A DNA stretch of 64,000 nucleotides from Arthrobacter sp. StoSoilA2 (GCF_019977195.1 NZ_AP024643.1:3968001-4032000), one strand, 5' to 3'; positions 34,970 through 44,757 are shown, numbered from the stretch's first letter. The notes: generated by a model from the letters alone, not told the origin. Program-made: numbers and translations.

Positions 34970-35781
34970 GTGGCCCCTACCGCTGAAGCGACGAGTCGGG
35001 AGGACCACACACGCCCTGCCACGGTCAGCAGAAGGCCACTGACCAGAGTGGCCACTCCGAGGATATTACCCAGCAGGATTCCCAACGGGTCCACTCCGAG
35101 GGCCATCCCCAGTACCAAGCCAAGGACCGGGAGCCAGGACAACAGCCTCACAGTGGCTTTGGGTCCAGCGAGGGCAGTTTGACGCGCTGCTTCAGAATCC
35201 TCCTCAGCCTCGAGCTGTGCTGCGAACCGGGTGAGGAGCTCTGCGAGTGGACAGCCGCTGGTTTCGGCTACATCGAGGCATGCAGCCAATTCCATCCAGA
35301 TGCGGCGTTCTGTGCTTCCCCGGCCGGGATAGACCTTCGCGGAGGTGTTGCGAATGGCCTCTGCTGGGGAGTTTCCAATGGTTGAGGCTGCCCGCGCTGA
35401 AGCCAGCACCCTGGCCGATTCCACTGAGATTCCCGGGGTCGGACGGTGGGTTGTAGTCCTCGCCTGGGCCTCCAAACCCTGTCCCGAGCCGTGGACGAGC
35501 CATAATTCTTCCCAAAGCTGCGATTGTCCGCGTCCTCCTCGCAGGAGTGCAGCGAGCTGCTGCACCAGCACCACCAGGGAGAGGGGTTCTACCTTAGTCC
35601 GCCAGAGCCGGCGCCACGGCCTTTTGCCCGCTCCTGGTGTTGCGTGCTCTTTCCGAACACCGGTCCCGCTCAGGGGTGGGGGCTTGGCCAGTCTCGCCCG
35701 CATTCGGCGACTGCCTGCCTGGGGCGGCTTGAGCTGGAGCAATGCCGCCAACGCCAGTGCTAGAACCAGGGTGGGGATCAC
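34966..35781 (-). CDS. TadB-like type II secretion F-domain protein
   Basis: A 271-residue protein from GTG 35781, overlapping the tadA-like stop as GTGA. It has an N-terminal membrane segment (IPTLVLALALAALLQL), a cytoplasmic T2SSF domain with LVVLVQQLAALLRGG and ACLDVAETSGCPLAELLTRF, and two C-terminal membrane helices (LSWLPVLGLVLGMALG, LGVATLVSGLLLTVAG). It is the second platform protein. Confidence 0.83.
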   Translation of the reverse strand: MIPTLVLALALAALLQLKPPQAGSRRMRARLAKPPPLSGTGVRKEHATPGAGKRPWRRLWRTKVEPLSLVVLVQQLAALLRGGRGQSQLWEELWLVHGSGQGLEAQARTTTHRPTPGISVESARVLASARAASTIGNSPAEAIRNTSAKVYPGRGSTERRIWMELAACLDVAETSGCPLAELLTRFAAQLEAEEDSEAARQTALAGPKATVRLLSWLPVLGLVLGMALGVDPLGILLGNILGVATLVSGLLLTVAGRVWSSRLVASAVGAT

Positions 35782-37073
35782 AAGTCCAGGCCCGTCACTG
35801 CGGGCACGTCCGAGCCGACGGTCAGGCCCTGTAAAGATAAGTCCGCCTCCCCGGATAGTCCAGGAGCAAGCCGTAAACTCAGCTCCGCCCACGCTGGTCC
35901 ATGCACCAGGCCTTCGGGGCTCCATTGCAGTGCAGTCACTACTCGTTGGCCATGCAAGGAGTCACTCAGCAGACCGATCGAGCCTACTTTCCGGCCCGAA
36001 GGCGTCCGTTCCACATGAATCACAACGTCCAATGCACTTGAGACCTGCAGCCTTACGGCCTCGGCGTTCAACCCTGCGAGCGCGCCGAGGGCTGTCAGTC
36101 GTGCCGGAACTGCTTCCGCCGTGTTGGCGTGGATCGTTCCTCCACCGCCTGTATGACCGGTATTGAGCGCGGTGAGCAACTCGCGGACTTCGGCGCCGCG
36201 GCACTCCCCCACAATGAGCCGGTCCGGACGCATACGAAGGGCTTGACGTACCAACTCGCCAAGATCCATCGCTCCACCTCCCTCAAGGTTTCCATGGCGC
36301 GATTCGAGCGTGAGTACGTGCGGGTGGACTGGGTTGAGTTCGGCGGCATCCTCGATCAATACCAATCGTTCGGACGGGTGGCACAGCCCAAGCATGGTGG
36401 ACAGGAGTGTGGTCTTCCCTGATCCCGTGGCACCGCTGACCAGGAAGCTGAGGCGCCGTTCCACAATCGCGCGGAGTAGAGCCTCGATGTGGTGATCGAA
36501 CATGCCACCTTCGCGCAGTTCAGCCATTGTGAAGGTTTCTTCGCGTCGAATTCGAATCGATAACAGAGTCCCGGCGGTTGATATCGGCGCCAGAACTGCA
36601 TGCACGCGATAGCCGCCTTTGAGCCTGACATCTACGCAGGGAGAGCCGTCGTCCAGCCGTCGACCACCTGCAGAGACCAGCCTTGCGGCCAGCGCCCTGA
36701 CTTGCTGTTCAGAATCGAAATGCACCGGGGACCGTTCCAGGCCGCGTCCCCGGTCGAGCCAGACGGACTGGGGGCCATTGACGAAGATGTCTGTGACCGA
36801 GGGATCGTGCGCAAGCTGCTGCAGGGGCCCCAGGCCATTCAATTCAGCATTGATGGATTCTGCGGCTTCCAGCGCTCCGGCGGTACCCAACAGTTTGCCG
36901 CTGGCCTGTACGGCGGCCGCAACAGTGGAGGGTGTTACTGGCCCGTTTCCCGAGAGGACAGACTCCCGTACGGTTTCAAGAAGGACTGAGTCCAACCGAC
37001 GGCTGTGACTCCGGCGGCCCGCGGTGAAGGGTGCCCGGGTGAAGGTTTGCGCGCTTCTGTCCTGACGGGTCAT
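35778..37073 (-). CDS. TadA/CpaF-family secretion ATPase (helicase/secretion neighbourhood ATPase)
   Basis: A 431-residue secretion ATPase. The N-terminal domain has DIFVNGPQSVWLDRG. The RecA-like domain has Walker A SGATGSGKTTLLS (around 220), IEDAAELNP (Asp box), His box and GECRGAEVRELLTALNTGH. It would power pseudopilin assembly by the TadB/TadC-like platform. The ATG overlaps the cpaE-like stop (ATGA), and its own stop overlaps the next start: the whole cluster is translationally coupled. Confidence 0.92.
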   Translation of the reverse strand: MTRQDRSAQTFTRAPFTAGRRSHSRRLDSVLLETVRESVLSGNGPVTPSTVAAAVQASGKLLGTAGALEAAESINAELNGLGPLQQLAHDPSVTDIFVNGPQSVWLDRGRGLERSPVHFDSEQQVRALAARLVSAGGRRLDDGSPCVDVRLKGGYRVHAVLAPISTAGTLLSIRIRREETFTMAELREGGMFDHHIEALLRAIVERRLSFLVSGATGSGKTTLLSTMLGLCHPSERLVLIEDAAELNPVHPHVLTLESRHGNLEGGGAMDLGELVRQALRMRPDRLIVGECRGAEVRELLTALNTGHTGGGGTIHANTAEAVPARLTALGALAGLNAEAVRLQVSSALDVVIHVERTPSGRKVGSIGLLSDSLHGQRVVTALQWSPEGLVHGPAWAELSLRLAPGLSGEADLSLQGLTVGSDVPAVTGLDL

Positions 37074-38188
37074 TCAACCATGCCGTTCAATTCCAGCACG
37101 CCCCGGGCAAACCGGTTCACGGACTTGCGACGCCCCAGATCAAGGAGCCGACCGAGTTCGGTCCCTGCGGCTGCTCCTCGAATCTCCGGAAGAATCCCCA
37201 ACAGCGGCAGTCCCAACGATTCGGCAATGAGTTGCGCATCAACGGCAGAAGGGCCACCACCCCGAACCACCAATCCCGTATCCAGGGGTGGCAACTCATT
37301 GAGGATGCGTGCTGCGGCAACAGCCGGTTTCAGGTGGGCTGTGGTCATCAACAGGATCCTCTCGCAGTCCCACGCAAAGGTTCGCAGGCAGTCCTCACTT
37401 CGGCCAATGTCCACCACCACGAGTTCGAAACTACGTCGCGCGGCATCCAGGACAGCGGCCACAGAACCGGCATCCGGTGTTGTGAACGCTTCACGTGTGC
37501 CCGGCCAGGACAGGAACGCGAAGCCGCCGGCCACCGGCAGGGAGTCCCTGAATTGGATAGGATCAATGCTTCCCCGCGTTTCGGCGAAGTCCGGCCAGCG
37601 CAGGCCAGCCAACTCTTGAACGGTGATTGCCAGTTCCAGGCCGCCGCCCCGGGGATCTCCGTCCATCAGGATGGTGCTGACGCCGTGGCCCGCCGCTGCC
37701 TGGGCAAGCCAAATTGCTGTGGTGGAGGCTCCAGCCCCGCCGCAGCCGCCCACAATCCCGACAACAAACCCGACAGGTTCCGGCGAAGCGGACACACTCA
37801 AGTACTCGGCCAACCAGTTTGCGGCCTCGGGCAGGACAGCTACGCGCTCTGCGCCCAGGGCAGCAGCCAGCCGCCACAAACCATCGCCCTCAACAGACCT
37901 GCCCAGTAACACAGTGGGCGCCTGTCTTCGAGGCGGCAACTCGCGGATGTCGCTGCCCACCAGGACGACGTCGGCCCCATCCCAGCCATGCATTGCGGCT
38001 CCGACGTCGGCAGCCAACTGGAGGCTGCCACCTGCGGCAGCGACGATTCTTCGCGCCTCCTCCTGAAGATAGGCGTCGCCGGTGACGAGGAGGATATCGG
38101 CAGCTTCCCCCGGCATCCAGGAATCGTCCGCAGCCTGCCCCGGGAGTTCGTTGCCGGACCGTCTGTGCCCAAGATGTCGCTTGCTCAT
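37070..38188 (-). CDS. CpaE-like MinD/ParA-family protein
   Basis: A 372-residue protein from ATG 38188 (MSKRHLGHRRSG). The N-terminal pseudo-receiver-like domain is at about 28-130, and the P-loop domain at about 140-372 has GIVGGCGGAGASTTAIWLA and MDGDPRGGGLELA. The signature lysine before the G-rich loop is replaced (GGCGGAG), as in other actinobacterial CpaE homologues. It likely positions the secretion machine at the cell pole or membrane. First gene of the coupled operon; divergent from the polymerase gene across 115 bp. Confidence 0.87.
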   Translation of the reverse strand: MSKRHLGHRRSGNELPGQAADDSWMPGEAADILLVTGDAYLQEEARRIVAAAGGSLQLAADVGAAMHGWDGADVVLVGSDIRELPPRRQAPTVLLGRSVEGDGLWRLAAALGAERVAVLPEAANWLAEYLSVSASPEPVGFVVGIVGGCGGAGASTTAIWLAQAAAGHGVSTILMDGDPRGGGLELAITVQELAGLRWPDFAETRGSIDPIQFRDSLPVAGGFAFLSWPGTREAFTTPDAGSVAAVLDAARRSFELVVVDIGRSEDCLRTFAWDCERILLMTTAHLKPAVAAARILNELPPLDTGLVVRGGGPSAVDAQLIAESLGLPLLGILPEIRGAAAGTELGRLLDLGRRKSVNRFARGVLELNGMVE

Positions 38189-38303
38189 GAAGCCACTTTC
38201 CCGGCGTCGAACCCTGGAACATAAGCTCTCAAACGCCCCATGTGGACAAACCGGCCCAAACAAGGGGTGTGGAGGAACAGTTGGTGTATTCCCACAGGGC
38301 AGA

Positions 38304-40004
38304 ATGGAAACCATGTATTTGCTGCTCGCCGCCCATCCGGACGGCGCAGCCATACAAAGAGTCTCTCCCACGGGGAAGGCCACCACCGACCCCCGCGTCG
38401 TCACGCGAGGTGAGTTGCCCGGCGTCGTTAGTGAACTGGAAAGCCAGCGGCCCCGCTGGGTGTGGCATCGCGCGCAGGACTTCTACCCGGAGCTCCTGAG
38501 GAACGGCGTGAAGCTGGAACGCTGCCACGACCTCGTTCTCTGCGGAGCTATCCTGGCGCACTCCTCTTTCACGGCGCACACAGACTACGCAAAGAACGCA
38601 GAAAAGCTGACGCAGGACGACGATTCAACGCCGCCCCGGGCACTGCAGCCCCCACCCCCGCCCGCCGATCAAGGTGCACTCTTTGACGACTTCACCCCGA
38701 CGTCCAAAAGTCCGGGGCTGGCTGAACTGCGGGAACAGTTTGCTGCGCAACAGCACGCGATCGCCCAGGTCCCCGCAGACGACCAACGAAAGCAACGCCT
38801 GCAATTGCTGCTCGCGGCCGAGTCCGCCTGTGCAATCGTTGCGGTGGAAATGCAGCACGCCGGTGTTCCATGGCGGGAAGAGGTGCACGAGCAAATCCTT
38901 GCCGACGTCCTGGGGCCTCGTCCGCCACTTGGCCACAGGCCCCCGGCACTTGAGATGCTGTGCAACGAGCTACGGGAGATCCTCACATCACCAGGGCTGA
39001 ACCCGGACTCCCCTCAGGACCTTATGCGGGCCCTTCATCGGAACGGAATCGAAGTCAAAAGCACCCGGCAATGGGAGCTTCAGGAGTCCAAACATCCTGC
39101 GATCCAGCCTCTGCTTGCGTACAAGAAGCTCTCCCGCCTGCACACCGCGAATGGTTGGGCCTGGCTGGATGCCTGGGTCCAGGATGGCCGGTTCCATCCC
39201 GAGTACGTGGTGGGAGGCGTGGTGTCCGGAAGATGGGCCTCACGCGGCGGAGGTGCCTTGCAGATTCCCCGAAATATCCGGGCCGCAGTCCGTGCGGACC
39301 CTGGCCACAAGCTCATCGTCGCCGATGCCTCCCAACTGGAACCCCGCGTCCTTGTAGCGCTCGCCCAGGACACAAAAATGGCCGAGGCCGCACGCGACAA
39401 GGACCTTTACGCAGGCATAGCAGCACAAGGGTTCGGCGGGGATCGGTCCAAGGCGAAGGTTGCGCTCCTCGGCGCCATTTACGGCGCCACCACCGGTGAA
39501 TCGGGCAGGCTCATGCCGCAACTGGCACGGACGTATCCGCGAGCGGTGGGCTTTGTGGAGCAAGCAGCCAGGGAAGGCGAGGCAGGCAGGACCGTCACCA
39601 CTCGTTTGGGACGAAGCAGCCCACCCCCGTCCCAGGGCTGGTTGCGGAGCCAACAGTCCACCACGGCCGAGGAGCAGCGGCGGGCCGACAACCTGGCGCG
39701 CTCTCGTGGCCGCTTCACGCGAAACTTCGTGGTCCAGGGTTCGGCCGCGGAATGGGCTTCCTGCTGGTTGGCGGAATTACGACGACGGCTGCGGGCCTTG
39801 GATGCCGAAGGCTTACCCTCAGGGGAACTCGTCTTCTTCCTCCACGACGAAGTAATGGTCCATGCCCAGGAAGAAGCCGTAGAAGCCTGTATCCAGGCGA
39901 TCGAGGAGTCCGCAAACGCAGCGAAAGAGCTGATGTTCGGCCGGATTCCGGTCGAATTCCCGGTGAGTGTCGCCGTCGTCGATTCTTACGACAAAGCGAA
40001 GTAG
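38304..40004 (+). CDS. Family-A DNA polymerase with degenerate N-terminal exonuclease-like domain
   Basis: A 566-residue protein from ATG 38304 (METMYLLLAA; ATG 38313 also possible). The polymerase palm has motif A VADASQLEPRVLVALA, motif B with RSKAKVALLGAIYGATTGE, and motif C FFLHDEVMVHA. The N-terminal 160 residues correspond to the 3'-5' exonuclease position, but I do not see its acidic triad. It lacks the 5' nuclease of Pol I. Such proteins are annotated 'bifunctional 3'-5' exonuclease/DNA polymerase' in actinobacteria and are additional to PolA; a repair role is likely. Confidence 0.88.
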   Translation: METMYLLLAAHPDGAAIQRVSPTGKATTDPRVVTRGELPGVVSELESQRPRWVWHRAQDFYPELLRNGVKLERCHDLVLCGAILAHSSFTAHTDYAKNAEKLTQDDDSTPPRALQPPPPPADQGALFDDFTPTSKSPGLAELREQFAAQQHAIAQVPADDQRKQRLQLLLAAESACAIVAVEMQHAGVPWREEVHEQILADVLGPRPPLGHRPPALEMLCNELREILTSPGLNPDSPQDLMRALHRNGIEVKSTRQWELQESKHPAIQPLLAYKKLSRLHTANGWAWLDAWVQDGRFHPEYVVGGVVSGRWASRGGGALQIPRNIRAAVRADPGHKLIVADASQLEPRVLVALAQDTKMAEAARDKDLYAGIAAQGFGGDRSKAKVALLGAIYGATTGESGRLMPQLARTYPRAVGFVEQAAREGEAGRTVTTRLGRSSPPPSQGWLRSQQSTTAEEQRRADNLARSRGRFTRNFVVQGSAAEWASCWLAELRRRLRALDAEGLPSGELVFFLHDEVMVHAQEEAVEACIQAIEESANAAKELMFGRIPVEFPVSVAVVDSYDKAK

Positions 40005-40047
40005 GCGCCCGCTTGTCCGCCCCGGCTGTCCGGGGGAAACTGGCCAC

Positions 40048-40947
40048 GTGGGTTCGGACGTGCGTGATTCCGTGGATTCGTACATCGCTTTACAACTTGC
40101 TGAGCTGGAGGGCTGCTTGCCGTTGGTTGGCGCTGCTGACCAGGAGGCGGTCCACGGTGCCCGGCTGGCCCTTCGGCGGCTCCGTTCTGTCCTTTCCTGC
40201 TACAAATCCGTTCTCCCTGACGTCCCTGAGGCCACGGGCCGGGACGTCCGGTGGCTGGCTCGCTCGCTCGGCGAAGCCCGCGACGCATACGTTCTGTCCC
40301 AGCGTACGGCGCTATGGCTGGACGCGTCAGAAGCCTGGTTGTCGCCGGAAGCACTCCATGAAGCCGTGAATCAGCTCCTGGCCGGCAGCAACGAAATGGC
40401 TACCCGCATCGGGACCGGAAAGCGTTGGCAGGGAATCGTCCGGGCCACCCGGCAAGCCCTGCTTCCTGGAACGGCCCACTCGGCGGCACGGGAGATTGAC
40501 AACCATCCCAGTCTCCTCGAGGTTGCAGAACTCCTGCAGCCGCGTTGGGAGACGGTCCAAAAGAGCTTGGACAGTACGAAACGAAGCCTGGAAGCGGAAA
40601 ACGGGCATCCTGATGAAGCGGAACGCAACGAAGTGCTCCACGGCGCGCGAAAGGACATCAAAGTATTGCGGTATTCCGTGGAGGCTGTGGCCCAGGTCCT
40701 GGGTGCGGGCGCCACGGCGATCATCCAACCATCGATGGTCCTGCAGCGTCTCCTCGGGGAACAACACGACAGCGTGGCTGGCCAGGCGTGGATTAAAAGC
40801 CTCGCAGAAATGCCCGGTGTAGAGCCCCTGGATGTCGAGGCCCTTCAAAGCATGGAACTGCGTCGGCTCGTCGAGACCGAGGCCAGCCTCCATGCAGCGT
40901 TGCACAGCTCTCCTATCCCCGAGCCTCGCCGAATGCTGCCAAGTTGA
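40048..40947 (+). CDS. CHAD-domain protein
   Basis: A 299-residue helical protein from GTG 40048. Conserved His/Arg patterns VHGARLALRRLRSVLSCY (near 32) and VLHGARKDIKVLRYSVEA (near 200) mark the two CHAD halves, which bind polyphosphate. It follows the polymerase by 43 bp. A Ppx-like gene lies 20 kb away. Role in polyphosphate granules is inferred from the family. Confidence 0.87.
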   Translation: MGSDVRDSVDSYIALQLAELEGCLPLVGAADQEAVHGARLALRRLRSVLSCYKSVLPDVPEATGRDVRWLARSLGEARDAYVLSQRTALWLDASEAWLSPEALHEAVNQLLAGSNEMATRIGTGKRWQGIVRATRQALLPGTAHSAAREIDNHPSLLEVAELLQPRWETVQKSLDSTKRSLEAENGHPDEAERNEVLHGARKDIKVLRYSVEAVAQVLGAGATAIIQPSMVLQRLLGEQHDSVAGQAWIKSLAEMPGVEPLDVEALQSMELRRLVETEASLHAALHSSPIPEPRRMLPS

Positions 40948-41179
40948 TCATTTCGCCCGTTCGCCGTCGACGGAGTAGACGGAGTAGAGAGCGGCCCAGA
41001 CTAGCTGCCACCCTCAGAACAAGCCAGTCACATTCCGCAGTGTGATGGTGCATGACAATTCCATGACCAGTACCGCCAAGTAACTTCCTTTCCCGCCAGC
41101 TTCTGGATACGTTCTCTAGGTGGGACCGGCACACCGGCCCACGACTGTTGCAAGGAAGCATCAAGGGGGACAGCACAAA

Positions 41180-41380
41180 ATGGCTGGCAGGTTCGAAATT
41201 CTCAAAGACAGCGACGGCTCGTACCGGTTTCGCCTTACAGCGGCGGACGGAACGGTTGTAGCGGAGTCACCAACGTTCAAACATCTCAAAGGCGTGGTGG
41301 ACGGCATTAATGCAGTGCGTGAAAACGCTGCGACAGGGCTGATCGTAGACCGCTCGACGGCGAACCGACGGGCAGCCTGA
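41180..41380 (+). CDS. DUF1508 (YegP-like) protein
   Basis: A 66-residue protein from ATG 41180 (MAGRFEILKDSDGSYRFRL) with GGGGG ten bases upstream. One DUF1508 repeat: a beta-hairpin-helix unit with the conserved FRL and the GIxAVRENA segment. E. coli YegP has two such repeats; one copy is common in actinobacteria. Function unclear. The 232 bp upstream hold no other gene. Confidence 0.8.
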   Translation: MAGRFEILKDSDGSYRFRLTAADGTVVAESPTFKHLKGVVDGINAVRENAATGLIVDRSTANRRAA

Positions 41381-41401
41381 ACGACGCCTGCGGTGGAGCT
41401 G

Positions 41402-42079
41402 CTAAAGCTCGATCTCGTACAGCTTCTCCTGGTCCCAGGGGACCGTCCATCCCAGTTCGTCGAACAAACCGCTGAGTACCATCCCGGTAAAGCCCCAGAC
41501 CACGACGCCGTTGACCGTAAAACCCGGACTCCTGAAAGTCCGGCCGAAGCGGGAAAGAGTGGCGGTTACCCGGTTGACGGGGTCCAGGAGGTCCCGAACC
41601 GGTACCCGGAACACCTGGGCGGACTCAGCGTAATCGACCACGCGAACGGGTGATGGCGAGTCCCACCAGGCAAGTACGGGTGTCACCCGGAAATTGCTGC
41701 GGATCAGCCCGAGCTCGGGGATGACGCCCAACACCTTCACGCCACTGACGTCCAGCCCGGTCTCTTCCACAGCCTCGCGCAAGGCGGCGGAAACTACGGA
41801 ATCATCCTCCGGATCCACGCTCCCGCCCGGAAACGCTACCTGCCCAGGATGGTCGTCCAGGGTGTGGGCCCGTTCAAGCAGGAGGACGTCGAGGTCCGCT
41901 GGCGCAAAGGGGCGTCCGGATTCTGCCGGGATGTTGTCCAGCACACCAAAGAGCATCAGCACGGCTGCGGCGCGATTGGTTTCCGGCGTGACGGGCAACT
42001 GCGACCAATGGGAAGAATGCTGCTGCTCGCCGGCTTCAAAGCGCGCTACCAGCGTGGCAAGGTCCTCAAACGCGGTCAC
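41402..42079 (-). CDS. NUDIX hydrolase, CoA pyrophosphatase type
   Basis: A 225-residue protein from GTG 42079 with GAGGAGG upstream. The Nudix box GGSVDPEDDSVVSAALREAVEETGL has all catalytic Glu residues (REAVEE). The preceding LLLERAHTLDDHPGQVAFPGG is the CoA-pyrophosphatase (NudL) signature. It overlaps the end of nth by 14 bp and is probably co-transcribed with it. In related genomes the same pair leads to marP; here marP is 17 kb away. Confidence 0.9.
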   Translation of the reverse strand: MTAFEDLATLVARFEAGEQQHSSHWSQLPVTPETNRAAAVLMLFGVLDNIPAESGRPFAPADLDVLLLERAHTLDDHPGQVAFPGGSVDPEDDSVVSAALREAVEETGLDVSGVKVLGVIPELGLIRSNFRVTPVLAWWDSPSPVRVVDYAESAQVFRVPVRDLLDPVNRVTATLSRFGRTFRSPGFTVNGVVVWGFTGMVLSGLFDELGWTVPWDQEKLYEIEL

Positions 42080-42869
42080 CCGGCCTCCTCTGTGATTCCA
42101 TCCGGATCTCCGCCGCCCTGTGCGTCTCGGCCAGCAACTTCTCCAACAGGGCCTCGTTGCCGGGCGCGAGCTCGTACTTCAACAACTTTGCAGCCTTAAC
42201 AGGGTCCGTCTCGCCGTCGCCATAGCTGGGACAGAGGCTGGCGACCGGACACGCCCCACAGGCCGGTTTCTTAGCGTGGCATATCCTCCGGCCGTGGAAG
42301 ACCACGCGATGCGAAAGCATGGTCCAGTCGCGTGGTTCAAAGAGCTCAGCGACGTCGAATTCGATCTTCACGGGATCATCGGATACCGTCCACCCGAAAC
42401 GGCGTGCCAGCCTCCCGAAGTGCGTATCAACAGTAATTCCGGGGACACCAAAGGCGTTCCCGAGGACCACGTTGGCTGTTTTCCGCCCGACGCCCGGAAG
42501 CGTCACCAGATCCTCAAGGCGACCTGGAACCTCGCCGTCGTACTCGTCCACTAAACGGGTACTAAGAGCCAGGACGTTCCTGGCCTTTGCCCTGAAGAAA
42601 CCAGTGGGCTGCAGGATCGATTCCAGCTCAGCAGGGTCCGCTTCCGCCAAGGCACGGGCGTCAGGGTAGCGGGCAAACAGGATCTTGGTGACCTGGTTGA
42701 CCAGCACGTCCGTAGTCTGGGCTGAGAGGACCGTAGCCACCACAAGCTCAAACGGGTTCCGGAAATCCAGCTCCGCGTGGGCATAAGGGTATTTGTCTGC
42801 CAGGATCCTGTTGATCTTGCGTGCCCGGCGTTTCAGGGCGAGGAGGGAACCAGCTTCAGCGATGGCCAC
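42066..42869 (-). CDS. nth: Endonuclease III
   Basis: A 267-residue DNA glycosylase/AP lyase for oxidised pyrimidines. The helix-hairpin-helix LPGVGRKTANVVLG contains the catalytic Lys, VDTHFGRLARRFG contains the catalytic Asp, and the C-X6-C-X2-C-X5-C [4Fe-4S] cluster is formed by CHAKKPACGACPVASLC. GTG 42869 (MAIAEAGSLLALKRR) is the only start fitting the family length; its ribosome binding site is weak. The start lies just after the stop of the upstream membrane protein gene. Confidence 0.93.
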   Translation of the reverse strand: MAIAEAGSLLALKRRARKINRILADKYPYAHAELDFRNPFELVVATVLSAQTTDVLVNQVTKILFARYPDARALAEADPAELESILQPTGFFRAKARNVLALSTRLVDEYDGEVPGRLEDLVTLPGVGRKTANVVLGNAFGVPGITVDTHFGRLARRFGWTVSDDPVKIEFDVAELFEPRDWTMLSHRVVFHGRRICHAKKPACGACPVASLCPSYGDGETDPVKAAKLLKYELAPGNEALLEKLLAETHRAAEIRMESQRRPGDRV

Positions 42870-42879
42870 AGCGTCGGTC

Positions 42880-44319
42880 TCAGCCGCGTTCGATATTGCT
42901 GAGCTCCCGCAGGACCCCAACCTTGCCATCGGTGTCCTGAACCAGGAATTCGTCGCCACGGTCCTCGAGCGCCAGAACCCAACCGCCCGGCTCAATGGTG
43001 AACGCCGGAGCACCCGTCCGTTCGTCATAGGCGGTTCGGGGCTGGGCTACGGCAAACCAGAAGGCTTCATAGGCAGGAGAGGACCCGGAGTCATCAGGTC
43101 GGCTGGACGGATCCACGGTGGCACCAATGGAGTCGCTCACGGAACGGGTATTGGAGGACACGATAGGCGTGGCCATGGTGGCAGCCCATCCGCGGTCATT
43201 GCCGGGCGGCTGGGAGGCCGGTTGCTGGGCAGCGGGTTGCTGGGCGTCCGGCACCTGGGCAGCCGGTTGCTGGGCGTGCTGGGTAGTGGCCGGTGCCTGT
43301 GTCGGCGACTGCGGTTCTCCCGGGTTTCCTACGACCGGGTTTCCCACAACCGGGTTTTCCACGACGACGTCGGGCTCGGCCGGTGAAGGCTCTGCCGGTG
43401 ACGTCTGGGCGGCCGACCCGGATGCAGCCGGGGCTGCGGCGGTTGGGGTGGCAGCTGAGGGCGCGGAACCAGCAGCCGGGGCGGCAGCTTGAGCTTGCGT
43501 AGCAGGCGTGGCATCAGCCGAATGCACGACGGCGGGCCCACCAGTTGGGGCCGGAGCAGCAGGGCCGGAGGTGGCTGGCGGAGCGTAGGGGCTCGCACCG
43601 GCTGGCGGAGCATACGGATGGGAACCGGCAGAACCTGCACTCTGTGCCTGATACCCCGTTGCTTGGGAGCCCGGCGTCGAGAGACCGCTGGCCTGCTTCG
43701 GCGCTTTGGGTTCCTTGGGAGGCTTCGGGGCGGCGGGTTTACGGGTGGGAATCGCTGCCTGGCGGGCAACAATGTGGGCTGGCGTTTCGGCGCGGCCCTT
43801 GAAATCAGTGGACAGCAATGGCAGATGCGGGGCCAGAACGGTGGCCGCCAGCAGACCCACGGAACCCACCAGGCCCAGCAGGACACTGCCGTTGAAGGAT
43901 TGGGCGATCGTTAGGAAGAACAGCGCAACGGCGAATGCAGCGGTCACGGAAGCGAACTGGTCAATCGACAGCGAGCCGACGCGGACAATGGTCCCGGGCT
44001 GCAGCCGACGGGCAACGAAAAGCGCCACAACCACTACCGGCAGGATGATTCCCAGGAGCAGGAAGAAAAGGTTGTCCAGGTTCCACAGGTTGAAGCGGCC
44101 ACCAAACATGGGCAGCAGCGAGGCGATGAACATCAGGAGTACAGAACCGAAAACCGTGAGGTCACGAATGGTGAAAGGGCCGGCAACCGCCTCGTATTTG
44201 GTGGGTGCGCCTGAGGCGGACTTCGCAGCAGTGGTGGTACCGGCGTCGTTCGCCTTTCCAGCCGCGGTGTCCGGTCCCGTTGGGTGTGAGTCGTGCGGGC
44301 CTGGGCTCAGCTGGTTCAT
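42880..44319 (-). CDS. Membrane protein with long Pro/Ala-rich domain
   Basis: A 479-residue protein with AAGGAG six bases before ATG 44319. Four transmembrane helices at about 50-72, 80-105, 120-140 and 143-165, then a Pro/Ala/Gln-rich disordered stretch (about 190-385) with NPVVGNPVVGNP repeats. The C-terminal 90 residues look folded (GGWVLALEDRGDEFLVQDTDGK, SH3-like strands). Related proteins occur beside nth in Micrococcaceae. Function unknown. Confidence 0.72.
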   Translation of the reverse strand: MNQLSPGPHDSHPTGPDTAAGKANDAGTTTAAKSASGAPTKYEAVAGPFTIRDLTVFGSVLLMFIASLLPMFGGRFNLWNLDNLFFLLLGIILPVVVVALFVARRLQPGTIVRVGSLSIDQFASVTAAFAVALFFLTIAQSFNGSVLLGLVGSVGLLAATVLAPHLPLLSTDFKGRAETPAHIVARQAAIPTRKPAAPKPPKEPKAPKQASGLSTPGSQATGYQAQSAGSAGSHPYAPPAGASPYAPPATSGPAAPAPTGGPAVVHSADATPATQAQAAAPAAGSAPSAATPTAAAPAASGSAAQTSPAEPSPAEPDVVVENPVVGNPVVGNPGEPQSPTQAPATTQHAQQPAAQVPDAQQPAAQQPASQPPGNDRGWAATMATPIVSSNTRSVSDSIGATVDPSSRPDDSGSSPAYEAFWFAVAQPRTAYDERTGAPAFTIEPGGWVLALEDRGDEFLVQDTDGKVGVLRELSNIERG

Positions 44320-44757
44320 CTATTTCTCCTTCGTACGGCGGCGCCTTGGACAGTCCGGACCGGTATTTTCCGCAGGGTTTCCGCGGAAAACCGGGCACAC
44401 CTGACGATGCGTCCCAAGACTTATTCAGCCTATGCCACGCCACTGACAGTCTTCTAGCTGAAATCGGCCACGCTGCGCCGTCCACAGGAAACTCCAAGGT
44501 TCCTTACAAACAAGCGTTGCCAATCGTCGTCATGTAAACGTTTCCTGACAGCCAAAACAGCCATTCGTCGCCGAATCCGTACCGCTCGCTGACCCATTTG
44601 TGACCACGCACACGTAGGACCTCCCGAAGCGATAATGTTGAAGACGGACAGCACTCTGCGGATCCTCCGCGGGACGCACTACAACGGCTCACGGCTGGAG
44701 TGCGGACTTAGCCGGCGGCGTCCGCGCAGCAAAGATCGATGAATGATGAGGTTCACC
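44320..44757. other. 438-bp divergent intergenic region
   Basis: No gene seen. A hairpin occurs at 44360-44394 (TTTTCCGC paired with GCGGAAAA and flanking CCGG). TGTGACCACGCACACG at 44599-44614 loosely resembles a CRP site (TGTGA-N6-TCACA, two mismatches in the second half) and could place acsA under the Crp encoded at 60 kb; this is weak. Confidence 0.4.

Noticed and set aside
44599..44614. CRP operator upstream of acsA
   Set aside because: TGTGA is present but the second half ACACG matches TCACA at only three of five positions, so it is mentioned only as a weak possibility.
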